Shown here one piece after another: positions 1 to 6,626 of a stretch of 10,023 nucleotides of DNA; position 1 is the stretch's first letter; every line of letters starts with the position of its first letter. This DNA comes from Flavobacteriaceae bacterium. Lineage in GTDB: Bacteria > Bacteroidota > Bacteroidia > Flavobacteriales > Flavobacteriaceae. Position numbers and translations under genes: made by a program. Under the pieces are notes generated by a model, which saw only the letters and a list, made by a program, of their open reading frames with translations, did not search any database and was not told the origin of the DNA. Location: contig JABAYZ010000170.1 in the NCBI GenBank assembly GCA_018608735.1, forward strand, positions 1,062 to 11,084, in the 5' to 3' direction.

Positions 1-1187
1 GGTTTTATGAGGTTCATAGATTTTCTAGCGTCACAAGAATTTTTAAATTAGTGTTTAGACAAATTCTACTCTTCAGTTTATTGATGTTTACCTATTCCGG
101 GATTAATTTCAATCTAAATATTCATCCAATACTTATCATTAAATATGTTCTAGCATCCTTTCTCTGGATTACATTTTCCAAATATTTAATGTTTTTTTTA
201 CTAAAAAGATACCGCTCTATTTTTAAAGGGAATCTTCGCAAAACAATTATTTTAGGTCAAACAGATCAGACCAAATCACTTGAAACGTTTCTTATGGGAA
301 CTCCTGAATATGGCTATATTAATAAAAAAATTGTTTGTTTTAAAGACCGCTCTAAGTTAGATTTAAAAGCAATATTCGACTACATCACATCCGAGGGCAT
401 AGATGAGATTTTTTGTTCTATTTCTGAACTAAATAATGAAGATCTTTCAGCCGTGGTCAACTATGCAGATAATAATCTTAAAGTCGTTAAATTTATTCCA
501 GATCGTTCTAAAGTTCTGTCCAAAAAATTACAACATGATTATTATGGAATTATTCCAATTCTTACCTTTAGAACAATCCCGTTAGATGATCCGTTTAGCT
601 TAGTCTTAAAGCGCATCTTTGATGTCGTGTTTTCTATGACAGTTATTATTTTAATTTTATCTTGGCTTACTCCACTCTTAGCACTTATAATTAAATTAGA
701 ATCTAAAGGCCCTGTGTTTTTTAAGCAATTAAGAAATGGATATAACTTTAAATCGTTCAACTGTTTTAAGTTTAGATCTATGGTAATCAATCCAAAGGCA
801 GACTTAATTCAAGTGACTCGTGGTGATACTCGAATTACCAATTTCGGAAAATTTCTTCGTAAAACTAGTCTTGACGAAATGCCGCAGTTTTTTAATGTAC
901 TTTTAGGTGACATGTCAGTAGTAGGACCTCGTCCCCATATGTTGAGCCACACAGATATCTATGCCAATAAAATAGATAAATTTATGGTTCGACATTTTGT
1001 AAAACCAGGAATTACAGGTTTGGCACAAGTAAGCGGATTTAGAGGCGAAGTAGAGTCTGACAAAGATATTATAGGGCGTGTCCAACACGATATTTTTTAT
1101 ATTGAAAACTGGTCATTCTTTCTAGACTTAAAAATTATTTTTCAAACGTTCTTCAACACCCTAAGGGGCGAAGAAAAAGCATATTAA
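1..1187 (+). CDS. Membrane polyprenyl-phosphate sugar-1-phosphate transferase (WcaJ/WbaP-like), 5' end cut off
   Basis: This enzyme family transfers a sugar-1-phosphate from a UDP-sugar to undecaprenyl phosphate, the first membrane step of capsule, exopolysaccharide or O-antigen synthesis. The frame is open from base 3 to the window edge and reads FYEVHRFSSVTRIFK ahead of the GTG at 51, so the gene starts outside the window and that GTG is internal. Numbering from base 51: two membrane segments (about 3-22 and 26-50); a Rossmann-like region (about 62-150); a hydrophobic re-entrant segment (about 191-214) after KRIFD; then the catalytic bacterial sugar transferase domain with KFRSM (240-244), SLDEMPQ (273-279, catalytic Asp-Glu), GDMSVVGPRP (286-295) and KPGITGLAQVSG (318-329). 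The catalytic half is intact and the end (LRGEEKAY) looks natural. Which sugar is used cannot be read from the sequence. purD follows after 14 bp, so co-transcription is likely. The family call is secure. Confidence 0.93.
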   Translation, partial: FYEVHRFSSVTRIFKLVFRQILLFSLLMFTYSGINFNLNIHPILIIKYVLASFLWITFSKYLMFFLLKRYRSIFKGNLRKTIILGQTDQTKSLETFLMGTPEYGYINKKIVCFKDRSKLDLKAIFDYITSEGIDEIFCSISELNNEDLSAVVNYADNNLKVVKFIPDRSKVLSKKLQHDYYGIIPILTFRTIPLDDPFSLVLKRIFDVVFSMTVIILILSWLTPLLALIIKLESKGPVFFKQLRNGYNFKSFNCFKFRSMVINPKADLIQVTRGDTRITNFGKFLRKTSLDEMPQFFNVLLGDMSVVGPRPHMLSHTDIYANKIDKFMVRHFVKPGITGLAQVSGFRGEVESDKDIIGRVQHDIFYIENWSFFLDLKIIFQTFFNTLRGEEKAY

Positions 1188-1201
1188 CCCAATCCATTAT
1201 C

Positions 1202-2473
1202 ATGAATATTTTAATATTAGGCGCAGGAGGTAGAGAACATACATTTGCCTGGAAAATTTCCCAAAGTCCATTATGCAATGCCCTATTTGTTGCTCCAGGT
1301 AACTCTGGGACAGCATCCTTGGCCACCAACCTTGATGTTTCTGTTACTGACTTCAAAGGCATAAAAGCTCAGGTTCTAGAACATGCAATTGAAATGGTTG
1401 TTGTAGGCCCAGAAGATCCGTTGGTCAACGGTATTTACGATTTTTTCCAAGACGATAAGGAATTACAACACGTTGCAGTAATTGGCCCTCAAAAAGCCGC
1501 TGCACAACTCGAGGGTAGTAAGGAATTTGCAAAAGAATTTTTATATCGCCATAAAATTCCAACAGCCGCATACGAAAGTTTTACCAAAGATAATTTAGAG
1601 GCGGGATATGCATTCTTAGAAACCCTCAAACCGCCGTATGTACTCAAAGCTGACGGCTTAGCCGCAGGAAAAGGTGTGCTTATAATTTCTGATATAAACG
1701 AAGCTAAGCAAGAACTAAAAAATATGCTGGTGGATTCAAAATTCGGAGCAGCAAGTTCCAAGGTTGTAATCGAAGAATTTTTAGATGGTATCGAATTAAG
1801 TTGTTTTGTGTTAACCGATGGAAAACATTACAAACTACTGCCAACAGCAAAAGACTATAAACGCATAGGAGAAGCAGACACAGGTTTAAATACAGGTGGT
1901 ATGGGCGCCATTTCGCCAGTGCCTTTTGCGGACCAAACCTTATTGAAAAAGGTCGAAGACAGAATAGTAAAACCAACAGTTGACGGTCTTATTAAAGATC
2001 AATTGCCTTATAAAGGGTTTATTTTTATTGGTCTTATTGTGGTTGATAATGAACCATTGGTTATCGAATATAATGTTCGAATGGGTGACCCAGAAACTGA
2101 AGCCGTTTTACCAAGGTTAAAAACAGATCTAGTTGAAATATTTCAAGCCATAGACAAACAGTGCTTGAATGAAATCGACATTGAAATCGACCCTCAAACC
2201 GCAGTTACAGTTATGCTCGTTTCTGGGGGTTATCCAGAAGCCTACGAAAAAGGAAAAGAAATTACAGGTCTTGATAACATTGAAAACTCAATGGTATTTC
2301 ATGCAGGAGCTACGTATAAAGACGAAAAAATTGTAAGTTCAGGAGGACGTGTAATGGCCGTAACTTCTTTTGGAGCAGATTTTAAATCCGCATTAAATAC
2401 AGCCTACAAATCAATAGAACACATCAAATTTGAAGGGATGAATTATCGAAAAGATATTGGATTTGATTTATAG
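1202..2473 (+). CDS. purD: Phosphoribosylamine--glycine ligase (GAR synthetase)
   Basis: Cytoplasmic enzyme of de novo purine synthesis: ATP-dependent joining of glycine to 5-phosphoribosylamine to give GAR. The 423 residues match the usual length (about 420-430). Visible landmarks are the N-terminal MNILILGAGGREH loop (1-13), VVVGPEDPLVNG (67-78), GPQKAAAQLEGSKEF (95-109), the ATP-grasp segment PPYVLKADGLAAGKG (144-158), EEFLDGIELS (191-200), DTGLNTGGMGA (226-236), the family signature with Met in a variable position, RMGDPETE (293-300), and the C-terminal VTVMLVSGGYPE (335-346). All are intact. The ATG at 1202 sits right before the conserved N-terminal strand, and there is no Shine-Dalgarno sequence, as is usual in Flavobacteria. 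The gene lies 14 bp after the sugar transferase. Its stop (2471-2473) lies inside the end of the converging small gene, so no intergenic terminator fits between them. Confidence 0.97.
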   Translation: MNILILGAGGREHTFAWKISQSPLCNALFVAPGNSGTASLATNLDVSVTDFKGIKAQVLEHAIEMVVVGPEDPLVNGIYDFFQDDKELQHVAVIGPQKAAAQLEGSKEFAKEFLYRHKIPTAAYESFTKDNLEAGYAFLETLKPPYVLKADGLAAGKGVLIISDINEAKQELKNMLVDSKFGAASSKVVIEEFLDGIELSCFVLTDGKHYKLLPTAKDYKRIGEADTGLNTGGMGAISPVPFADQTLLKKVEDRIVKPTVDGLIKDQLPYKGFIFIGLIVVDNEPLVIEYNVRMGDPETEAVLPRLKTDLVEIFQAIDKQCLNEIDIEIDPQTAVTVMLVSGGYPEAYEKGKEITGLDNIENSMVFHAGATYKDEKIVSSGGRVMAVTSFGADFKSALNTAYKSIEHIKFEGMNYRKDIGFDL

Positions 2474-2695
2474 ATACGAATGAGAAGAAATACTTTTATC
2501 TTCTTCATTATTGTCACTAAACGATTTTAGTTGTAACATCCAATACACAAAAGCAACCAATCCAATCCCCATAAATATCCAAGACACAATGTTGGCGCCA
2601 AACCAGTTTTCTACTTCAAGAGTCCTCAAAGCATCATAAGGGGCTAATAATACAGTTTCAAATAGATCTTGAATGGCATTAAAAAAATCTTTCAT
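2468..2695 (-). CDS. Small single-pass membrane protein, DUF6341-like
   Basis: A 75-residue protein of unknown function. It begins with an amphipathic segment (MKDFFNAIQDLFETVL, 1-16), continues with PYDALRTLEVENWFGANIV (19-37), has one membrane helix (about 38-58, WIFMGIGLVAFVYWMLQL) and ends in a short charged tail (DNNEEDKS). It resembles the small flavobacterial family I know as DUF6341. I recall similar genes beside purD in related genomes, but cannot confirm that here. Reasons to believe it is real: a plausible family match, an ATG start preceded by an A-rich TAAAATA stretch typical of flavobacterial starts, and a good Bacteroidota promoter 50 bp upstream on the same strand. Its last codons overlap purD by 6 bp, tail to tail. 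It is divergent from the DUF6427-like gene. The function is unknown; the topology suggests an inner-membrane accessory protein. Confidence 0.75.
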   Translation of the reverse strand: MKDFFNAIQDLFETVLLAPYDALRTLEVENWFGANIVSWIFMGIGLVAFVYWMLQLKSFSDNNEEDKSISSHSYL

Positions 2696-2717
2696 TGGTA
2701 TTTATTTTAAAGTTTTG

Positions 2718-2730
2718 GGTTATAATAACC
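2718..2730. promoter_or_regulatory. 13-bp perfect dyad (possible operator)
   Basis: GGTTAT-A-ATAACC has two perfect 6-base arms around one central base, in the 70-bp spacer between two divergent genes. It falls just downstream of the predicted start of the minus-strand transcript, a position where a repressor could block it. As RNA it would form only a weak stem (5 bp with a 3-nt loop), so a DNA-binding site is the likelier reading. No regulator is known; chance occurrence in AT-rich DNA is possible. Confidence 0.3.
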
Positions 2731-2744
2731 TTATATTTACAGTG

Positions 2745-2775
2745 CAAATATAGTCAACACTTTATATGATTACAA
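2745..2775 (-). promoter_or_regulatory. Bacteroidota-type promoter for the DUF6341-like gene
   Basis: On the minus strand, TATATTTG (2745-2752) matches the -7 consensus TAnnTTTG exactly. A TTG (2773-2775) lies 20 bases upstream, within the 17-23 spacing known for Flavobacterium and Bacteroides. The -33 part lies inside the first codons of the divergent gene at 2766. The predicted RNA start near 2738 gives a leader of about 40 nt. Found by eye from the consensus only. Confidence 0.6.
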
Positions 2776-3695
2776 GCTTTTTTAAAACATCTAAACCAAT
2801 TCACTATATAATTTTCTTAGTTGTATTGACTTCTGTGTTTGTATATCAGCGAATTAGTGTAATAACTCACCCAAATCCGTTAAAAGAATTAGGGTATCTT
2901 TTCGTTGTATTGGCTTCTTTCTTAGCTTTAGTGTTCATAGTTACCAAAAACAATTTAACCCATAACAATAGTTATGCAGCGCTGTACTTTTGCTTATTTA
3001 TGGGGCTCATACCGAGCAGTATAGATACAAATTCAATACTAGTTTCAAACCTTTTTATAGTACTCTCACTTCGAAGAATTGTGAGTTTGAAAACCAAAAC
3101 TAATATTAAAAAGAAGCTGTTTGACGCCGCTATGTGGATTTGTCTTGCTGCGATTTTTGAGCCTTGGGCAATTTTATTTCTTGCGGTTTTATTTATTGGA
3201 ATGCTATTGTATTCAGTATTTCAAATCAAAAATATAGCAATTCCTTTTTGTGGAATTATAGCTGTTGGGATACTTTTGGTTTGTTATCGATTACTTTCAG
3301 TAAATACATTTCCATATCTTGATGAATTCTTGCCAACTATTCATTTTCACGCTTTCTCATTTAACCTCATAACACATGGCGGGTCTTTTTTGTTTTTAAC
3401 AATCATTTTATTTGGGACATTTAACTTTATTATAATAAGGTTTCTTAAAAACAGACTCAAAACGCCCAATTTTTCAGTCCTTATTTTAGCCATTTTCATA
3501 GGGGTTATTATTGCGTTTATACGCTCTAGTAACGATGTGGGAGGGTATTTGTTTGCGTTTGTACCGTCAGCAATTGTAATGGCAAAATTCTCTGAAACCA
3601 CAAAGTACCGCTGGTTGTCGGAACTCGTAATTGGTATACTATTTTTTGCCGGACTGCTTCAAATGGGATTGAATATCTCCTTTACTGTAAACTAA
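2766..3695 (+). CDS. Polytopic inner-membrane protein, DUF6427-like
   Basis: A 309-residue, very hydrophobic protein with roughly eight or nine membrane segments, at about 12-28, 42-60, 69-97 (one or two), 117-150 (one or two), 156-176, 203-228, 238-254, 258-276 and 283-305. The N-terminus (MITSFFKTSKPIHYIIF) and overall pattern match the flavobacterial family of unknown function DUF6427. There is no obvious catalytic motif. The charged loops are short, as in multi-pass enzymes or transporters handling lipid-linked substrates, but that is only a resemblance. The ATG at 2766 is the natural start; no Shine-Dalgarno is visible. Upstream there is only an imperfect plus-strand -7 element (TATATTTA, 2732-2739), with a TTG too close (14 bases). 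It is followed after 42 bp by DUF4254 and then a glycosyltransferase, which hints at a role in surface glycan assembly. The family assignment is from memory. Confidence 0.75.
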   Translation: MITSFFKTSKPIHYIIFLVVLTSVFVYQRISVITHPNPLKELGYLFVVLASFLALVFIVTKNNLTHNNSYAALYFCLFMGLIPSSIDTNSILVSNLFIVLSLRRIVSLKTKTNIKKKLFDAAMWICLAAIFEPWAILFLAVLFIGMLLYSVFQIKNIAIPFCGIIAVGILLVCYRLLSVNTFPYLDEFLPTIHFHAFSFNLITHGGSFLFLTIILFGTFNFIIIRFLKNRLKTPNFSVLILAIFIGVIIAFIRSSNDVGGYLFAFVPSAIVMAKFSETTKYRWLSELVIGILFFAGLLQMGLNISFTVN

Positions 3696-3711
3696 ACTAA
3701 AGAAATACACT

Positions 3712-3719
3712 TATATTTG
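3712..3719 (+). promoter_or_regulatory. Bacteroidota -7 promoter element ahead of the DUF4254 gene
   Basis: TATATTTG is an exact TAnnTTTG match, 18 bases before the ATG at 3738. No TTG lies 17-23 bases upstream, so the -33 half is weak. If used, RNA starts near 3725, downstream of the TTG at 3717. That rules out the TTG as start codon for this transcript and supports the ATG at 3738. Confidence 0.5.
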
Positions 3720-3737
3720 TCACATAAATTAAAAAGT

Positions 3738-4346
3738 ATGTTTTCAAATAAAGCCAATTCCATTTTTCAAGACGTTATAGCAACCTATAAAGTTTTAAAT
3801 TCAGTTGATCAACCTTTTCAGAATAAGTACGATAAAAGTGATGACCTCATTGGGCATTTACTCTATAGAAAATCGTGGATTGACACCGTTCAGTGGGCCT
3901 ATGAAGACATTATTAGAGACCCCAATATAGACCCCGTTGCAGCACTTAAGCTTAAACGAAAAATTGATGCCTCCAATCAAGACAGAACAGATACGGTTGA
4001 ATTTATTGACAGTTATTTTTTAGAGCTCTATAAAAATGTTCAAGCCAAACCTACAGCAAAAATTAACTCTGAAAGCCCTGCGTGGGTAATCGATCGCTTG
4101 TCAATTCTTGCATTGAAAATTTATCATATGCAACTTGAAACAGTGCGTGAGGATGCTTCGGAAACGCATAAACAAAACTGTCAGGCAAAATTAAATATAC
4201 TTTTAGAACAGCGTACAGATTTGTCTACAGCTATTGATGATTTGTTAGAAGCTATTGAAAATGGCGATAAATACATGAAAGTGTACAAGCAGATGAAGAT
4301 GTATAATGACGATGAATTAAACCCCGTTTTAAGAGGGACTAAATAA
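3738..4346 (+). CDS. DUF4254 family protein
   Basis: A soluble, mostly helical 202-residue protein of unknown function in the DUF4254 family, common in Bacteroidota and often beside glycosyltransferase genes. Conserved blocks, numbered from the ATG at 3738, are LLYRKSWIDTVQWAYEDIIRDP (41-62), the polar block NQDRTDTVEFIDSY (80-93), SPAWVIDRLSILALKIYHM (113-131) and the C-terminal YKQMKMYNDDELNPVL (183-198). There is no signal peptide or membrane segment, so it is probably cytoplasmic. The frame also allows a TTG start at 3717, adding seven residues, but that TTG lies inside a promoter -7 element and the family normally begins at MFS. An A-rich stretch (TTAAAAAGT) precedes the ATG. The stop is 10 bp before the glycosyltransferase start, so the two are almost surely co-expressed and may act together on glycans. 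The biochemical role is unknown. Confidence 0.88.
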   Translation: MFSNKANSIFQDVIATYKVLNSVDQPFQNKYDKSDDLIGHLLYRKSWIDTVQWAYEDIIRDPNIDPVAALKLKRKIDASNQDRTDTVEFIDSYFLELYKNVQAKPTAKINSESPAWVIDRLSILALKIYHMQLETVREDASETHKQNCQAKLNILLEQRTDLSTAIDDLLEAIENGDKYMKVYKQMKMYNDDELNPVLRGTK

Positions 4347-4356
4347 TTTATCTTTA

Positions 4357-5376
4357 TTGGAGTTTGCCATCAAACATATCCTGGTCATAAGACTCTCATC
4401 GATGGGAGATGTTGCAATGACCGTTCCAGTGCTCTCAGCGTTTTCAAAGGCCTATCCTGCTATTAAATTGACGGTTCTTACCAAGAAACAATTTGCACCA
4501 CTATTTAGAGATTTGCAAAATGTTTCCCTTGTCCTAGCAGATTTTAGCACTACCCATAAAGGCATATTGGGACTATATAAACTATCAAAACAACTTGGAA
4601 CTACCCAAATAAATGTCGTCGCAGATTTGCATAATGTACTGCGCACAAAGATTTTAAAATTCTTTTTATACGGCATCAAATTCGCTCAAATCGATAAAGC
4701 TCGTGCCGAGAAAAAAGCATTAATTTCAGGGAAAGTAACCACTCCATTGCGAACAACACCCGAACGTTATGCGGATGTTTTTAGAGGTTTAGGGTTTAAT
4801 TTTGAACTAAACAACCCCGCTTTTCCTCCCTCCAAAGTATTAGACATTTCTATAACAAAAATACTTGGCGATTTTTCCAAATCCTCAGTTGGAATTGCGC
4901 CTTTTGCAGCCTATGCTTCTAAAACTTACCCCATTTCAAAAATGGATAAAGTAATTTTTGAACTCCAAAAAACTACAAAAATTTTGTTGTTTGGAGGGGG
5001 GGCTTCCGAAATCAAACAACTTGAAACCATAGCCTCTAAATACTCTAATGTGTTTTGTGTGGCTGGAAAATTCAACCTCAACCAAGAGTTAGATATTATT
5101 TCAAATTTAAAAGTCATGCTTTCGATGGATTCTAGTAATGGACACATGGCCGCAATGCTTGGCGTCAAAGTAGTAACACTTTGGGGTGTGACACACCCAT
5201 CTGCTGGCTTTGCACCATTTAAACAATTAGAAAAAAACAATTTACTAGCAGACCAGGAACGCTATCCAAAAATCCCAACCTCAATTTATGGAAATCAATT
5301 TCCGGAGGGGTATGAGTTAGCTATTGGAACAATCCCTGTTGAAAGTATTGTTAAAGCTATTCGCCATATACGTTAA
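4357..5376 (+). CDS. Glycosyltransferase family 9 (heptosyltransferase-like)
   Basis: GT9 enzymes, of which LPS heptosyltransferases WaaC/WaaF are the model, add sugars from nucleotide donors to lipid A-core-type acceptors at the inner face of the inner membrane. The 339 residues have the GT-B layout. The N-terminal half opens with HILVIRLSSMGDVAMTVPVL (7-26), where Asp18 matches the family's conserved GD. The C-terminal half has the strand LLFGGG (210-215) and the donor-binding block MDSSNGHMAAMLGVKVVTLWG (257-277). The start is a TTG: an in-frame stop lies at 4330-4332 and the first ATG (4402) would remove the first strand. The gene follows DUF4254 by 10 bp and overlaps the converging reductase by 4 bp. 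Without other heptose or LPS genes in view the transferred sugar is unknown, so the symbol is left blank. A run of seven Gs encodes part of the FGGG motif. Confidence 0.88.
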   Translation: MEFAIKHILVIRLSSMGDVAMTVPVLSAFSKAYPAIKLTVLTKKQFAPLFRDLQNVSLVLADFSTTHKGILGLYKLSKQLGTTQINVVADLHNVLRTKILKFFLYGIKFAQIDKARAEKKALISGKVTTPLRTTPERYADVFRGLGFNFELNNPAFPPSKVLDISITKILGDFSKSSVGIAPFAAYASKTYPISKMDKVIFELQKTTKILLFGGGASEIKQLETIASKYSNVFCVAGKFNLNQELDIISNLKVMLSMDSSNGHMAAMLGVKVVTLWGVTHPSAGFAPFKQLEKNNLLADQERYPKIPTSIYGNQFPEGYELAIGTIPVESIVKAIRHIR

Positions 5377-6428
5377 ATGTCGTCGTAATCGACCCTGATG
5401 GCTATAGAAGTTGGTTCTGCTTGGCAGCTTAAAACTAAGCCTTCAGCAATTTCACTATCCGTTAGGATGTTATTTTGTCGCATGACAGCAGACCCTTCAG
5501 TTACTCTACAAATACAGCTACTACAAACACCACCTTGACATGAATAGGGCGCATCGATATCATTAGCCAAAGCAGCCTCCAATATGGTTTGTTTTTGAGA
5601 CATAGAAAAGGTTGTTTCTTCTTCATCTACAAGAATTGTAATTTCTGAAGCTCCTGTATTGGTCGATGGACTTGAAGTATCTACAGCTTCGGAAGCAGTG
5701 AATAATTCAAATAAAATTTGAGAGGCTTCAACGCCTTTTTCTATTAAAATTTCGTTTACGGAATTGATCATTCCTTCAGGACCACACAAGTAAAATTTAT
5801 GTGCAGCATCAATAGTAATTATATTTTTAAGGATATAGTTGATGTTCCCGCTATCAATTCGCCCAAATAAAGCGCCTTCTTCATTGGTTTCACTATAGAC
5901 AAACTGCACTTTAAATCGCTCAGGATATTGAGCCTGCATTTCCAAAATTTCTTTATGAAATATGGTTTCTAAAGGGCTTTTATTTCCATAAACTAATATA
6001 AACGTTTTGTCGGAATCTGTTTTCAATACAGTCTTAGCAATACTCATTATTGGAGTAATTCCGCTCCCAGCAGCAAAGGCAACAACAGTTGAGGTCGCAT
6101 CCACTTTGGGGTCATAAATAAAACGCCCATTTGGGGTTCCTACTTCGAGTGTATCTCCTGGTTTTAAGCTTGTATTAGCGTAAGAAGAAAACACACCGTT
6201 TGTAATTTCCTTAACCGTAACTGTAAGGGATTCACTCATGGGGCTTGAGCTTAAAGAATAGTCTCGTCTAACCGATTTGGAATTGATTAGTGTTTTTAAA
6301 GTAATATATTGTCCGGCTTTAAAATCAAACTCAGTTTTTATATTTGTTGGAACTTCAAAAGTGATGCTAACTGCTTTATCAGTCTGCCTTTGAATAGATT
6401 TAATTTTTAAAGAGTGAAATTGTGCCAT
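5373..6428 (-). CDS. PaaE-type flavin/2Fe-2S oxidoreductase (ferredoxin--NADP reductase-like)
   Basis: A single-chain electron-transfer protein that passes electrons from NAD(P)H through FAD to a 2Fe-2S cluster and on to a partner such as an oxygenase or desaturase. Domain order is FAD-binding (about 1-105, with RRDYSLSS at 54-61), NAD(P)-binding (about 113-235, with GSGITP at 121-126 and CGPEGM at 215-220), a flexible Ser/Thr-rich linker (about 245-262), then a plant-type ferredoxin domain with Cys297-x4-Cys302-x2-Cys305 and Cys335, all four ligands present. The 351 residues and this order match the reductase of phenylacetyl-CoA epoxidase (PaaE/PaaK), but no paa genes are near, so the partner is unknown. 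Lipid desaturation or another oxygenase is equally possible. The ATG start follows an A-rich stretch and a minus-strand TATTTTTG element. It looks monocistronic here. Confidence 0.9.
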   Translation of the reverse strand: MAQFHSLKIKSIQRQTDKAVSITFEVPTNIKTEFDFKAGQYITLKTLINSKSVRRDYSLSSSPMSESLTVTVKEITNGVFSSYANTSLKPGDTLEVGTPNGRFIYDPKVDATSTVVAFAAGSGITPIMSIAKTVLKTDSDKTFILVYGNKSPLETIFHKEILEMQAQYPERFKVQFVYSETNEEGALFGRIDSGNINYILKNIITIDAAHKFYLCGPEGMINSVNEILIEKGVEASQILFELFTASEAVDTSSPSTNTGASEITILVDEEETTFSMSQKQTILEAALANDIDAPYSCQGGVCSSCICRVTEGSAVMRQNNILTDSEIAEGLVLSCQAEPTSIAIRVDYDDI

Positions 6429-6442
6429 GAAAATATTTTTAG

Positions 6443-6450
6443 CAAAAATA
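6443..6450 (-). promoter_or_regulatory. Bacteroidota -7 promoter element for the reductase
   Basis: Minus-strand TATTTTTG matches TAnnTTTG exactly, 14 bases before the reductase ATG. No TTG is present at the expected upstream distance, so the -33 half is poor. A second exact -7 match on the same strand (TATGTTTG, 6612-6619), also without a -33, could give a longer transcript. AT-rich DNA produces such matches by chance. Confidence 0.4.
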
Positions 6451-6554
6451 AGAAAGATTTAAGATAATCATCTGTTAAGACTTCCCCAAAATTAAAATTA
6501 TAGCTGTTATTATTTCTCTCAAAACACTATATTTTATTAGTTTTATACAAAAAG

Positions 6555-6626
6555 ATGATTATTTTTACAACCCAGCATACGATTATGCGGTTTCTTTTAG
6601 TTATCAATATGCAAACATACTCTTAG
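6555..6626 (+). other. Possible 23-codon upstream ORF in frame with sprE
   Basis: An ATG at 6555 opens a 23-residue frame (MIIFTTQHTIMRFLLVINMQ...) that ends with TAG at 6624-6626, immediately followed by the TTG start of sprE in the same frame. It could be a leader peptide coupling translation to sprE, or simply chance. There is no homology I recognise, and the near-consensus -7 element lies inside it, which would make it untranslated if that promoter is used. Confidence 0.2.

Larger units (their letters stand above)
6429..6626. other. 198-bp divergent spacer
   Basis: Very AT-rich DNA between the minus-strand reductase and the plus-strand sprE operon. It holds minus-strand -7 elements (6443-6450, 6612-6619), a 10-bp AT palindrome (6430-6439), a small inverted repeat GCATA-CGAT-TATGC (6575-6588) and a short plus-strand ORF (6555-6626). 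On the plus strand no TTTG occurs at all, so there is no consensus -7 for sprE; the nearest is TATTTTTA (6560-6567). No tRNA, terminator or longer repeat is visible. Confidence 0.6.

Noticed and set aside
1704..1976. Minus-strand open frame of 90 codons inside purD
   Set aside because: It lies wholly within a strongly conserved purD region in an antisense frame, its translation resembles no family, and no promoter or start context supports it.
2732..2739. Plus-strand TATATTTA as the promoter of the DUF6427-like gene
   Set aside because: The last -7 base is wrong and the only TTG is 14 bases upstream, outside the known spacing, so it is not listed as a promoter.
4926..5240. Minus-strand 104-codon frame inside the GT9 gene
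   Set aside because: It is antisense to the conserved donor-binding half of GT9 and its cysteine and serine pattern is that of reverse-complement coding sequence.
6430..6439. 10-bp palindrome AAAATATTTT near the reductase start
   Set aside because: Pure A/T palindromes of this size are expected by chance in DNA this AT-rich.
6612..6619. Minus-strand TATGTTTG as a separate promoter
   Set aside because: It is an exact -7 match but has no TTG at 17-23 bases upstream, and a closer -7 element already serves the reductase; kept only as a note.
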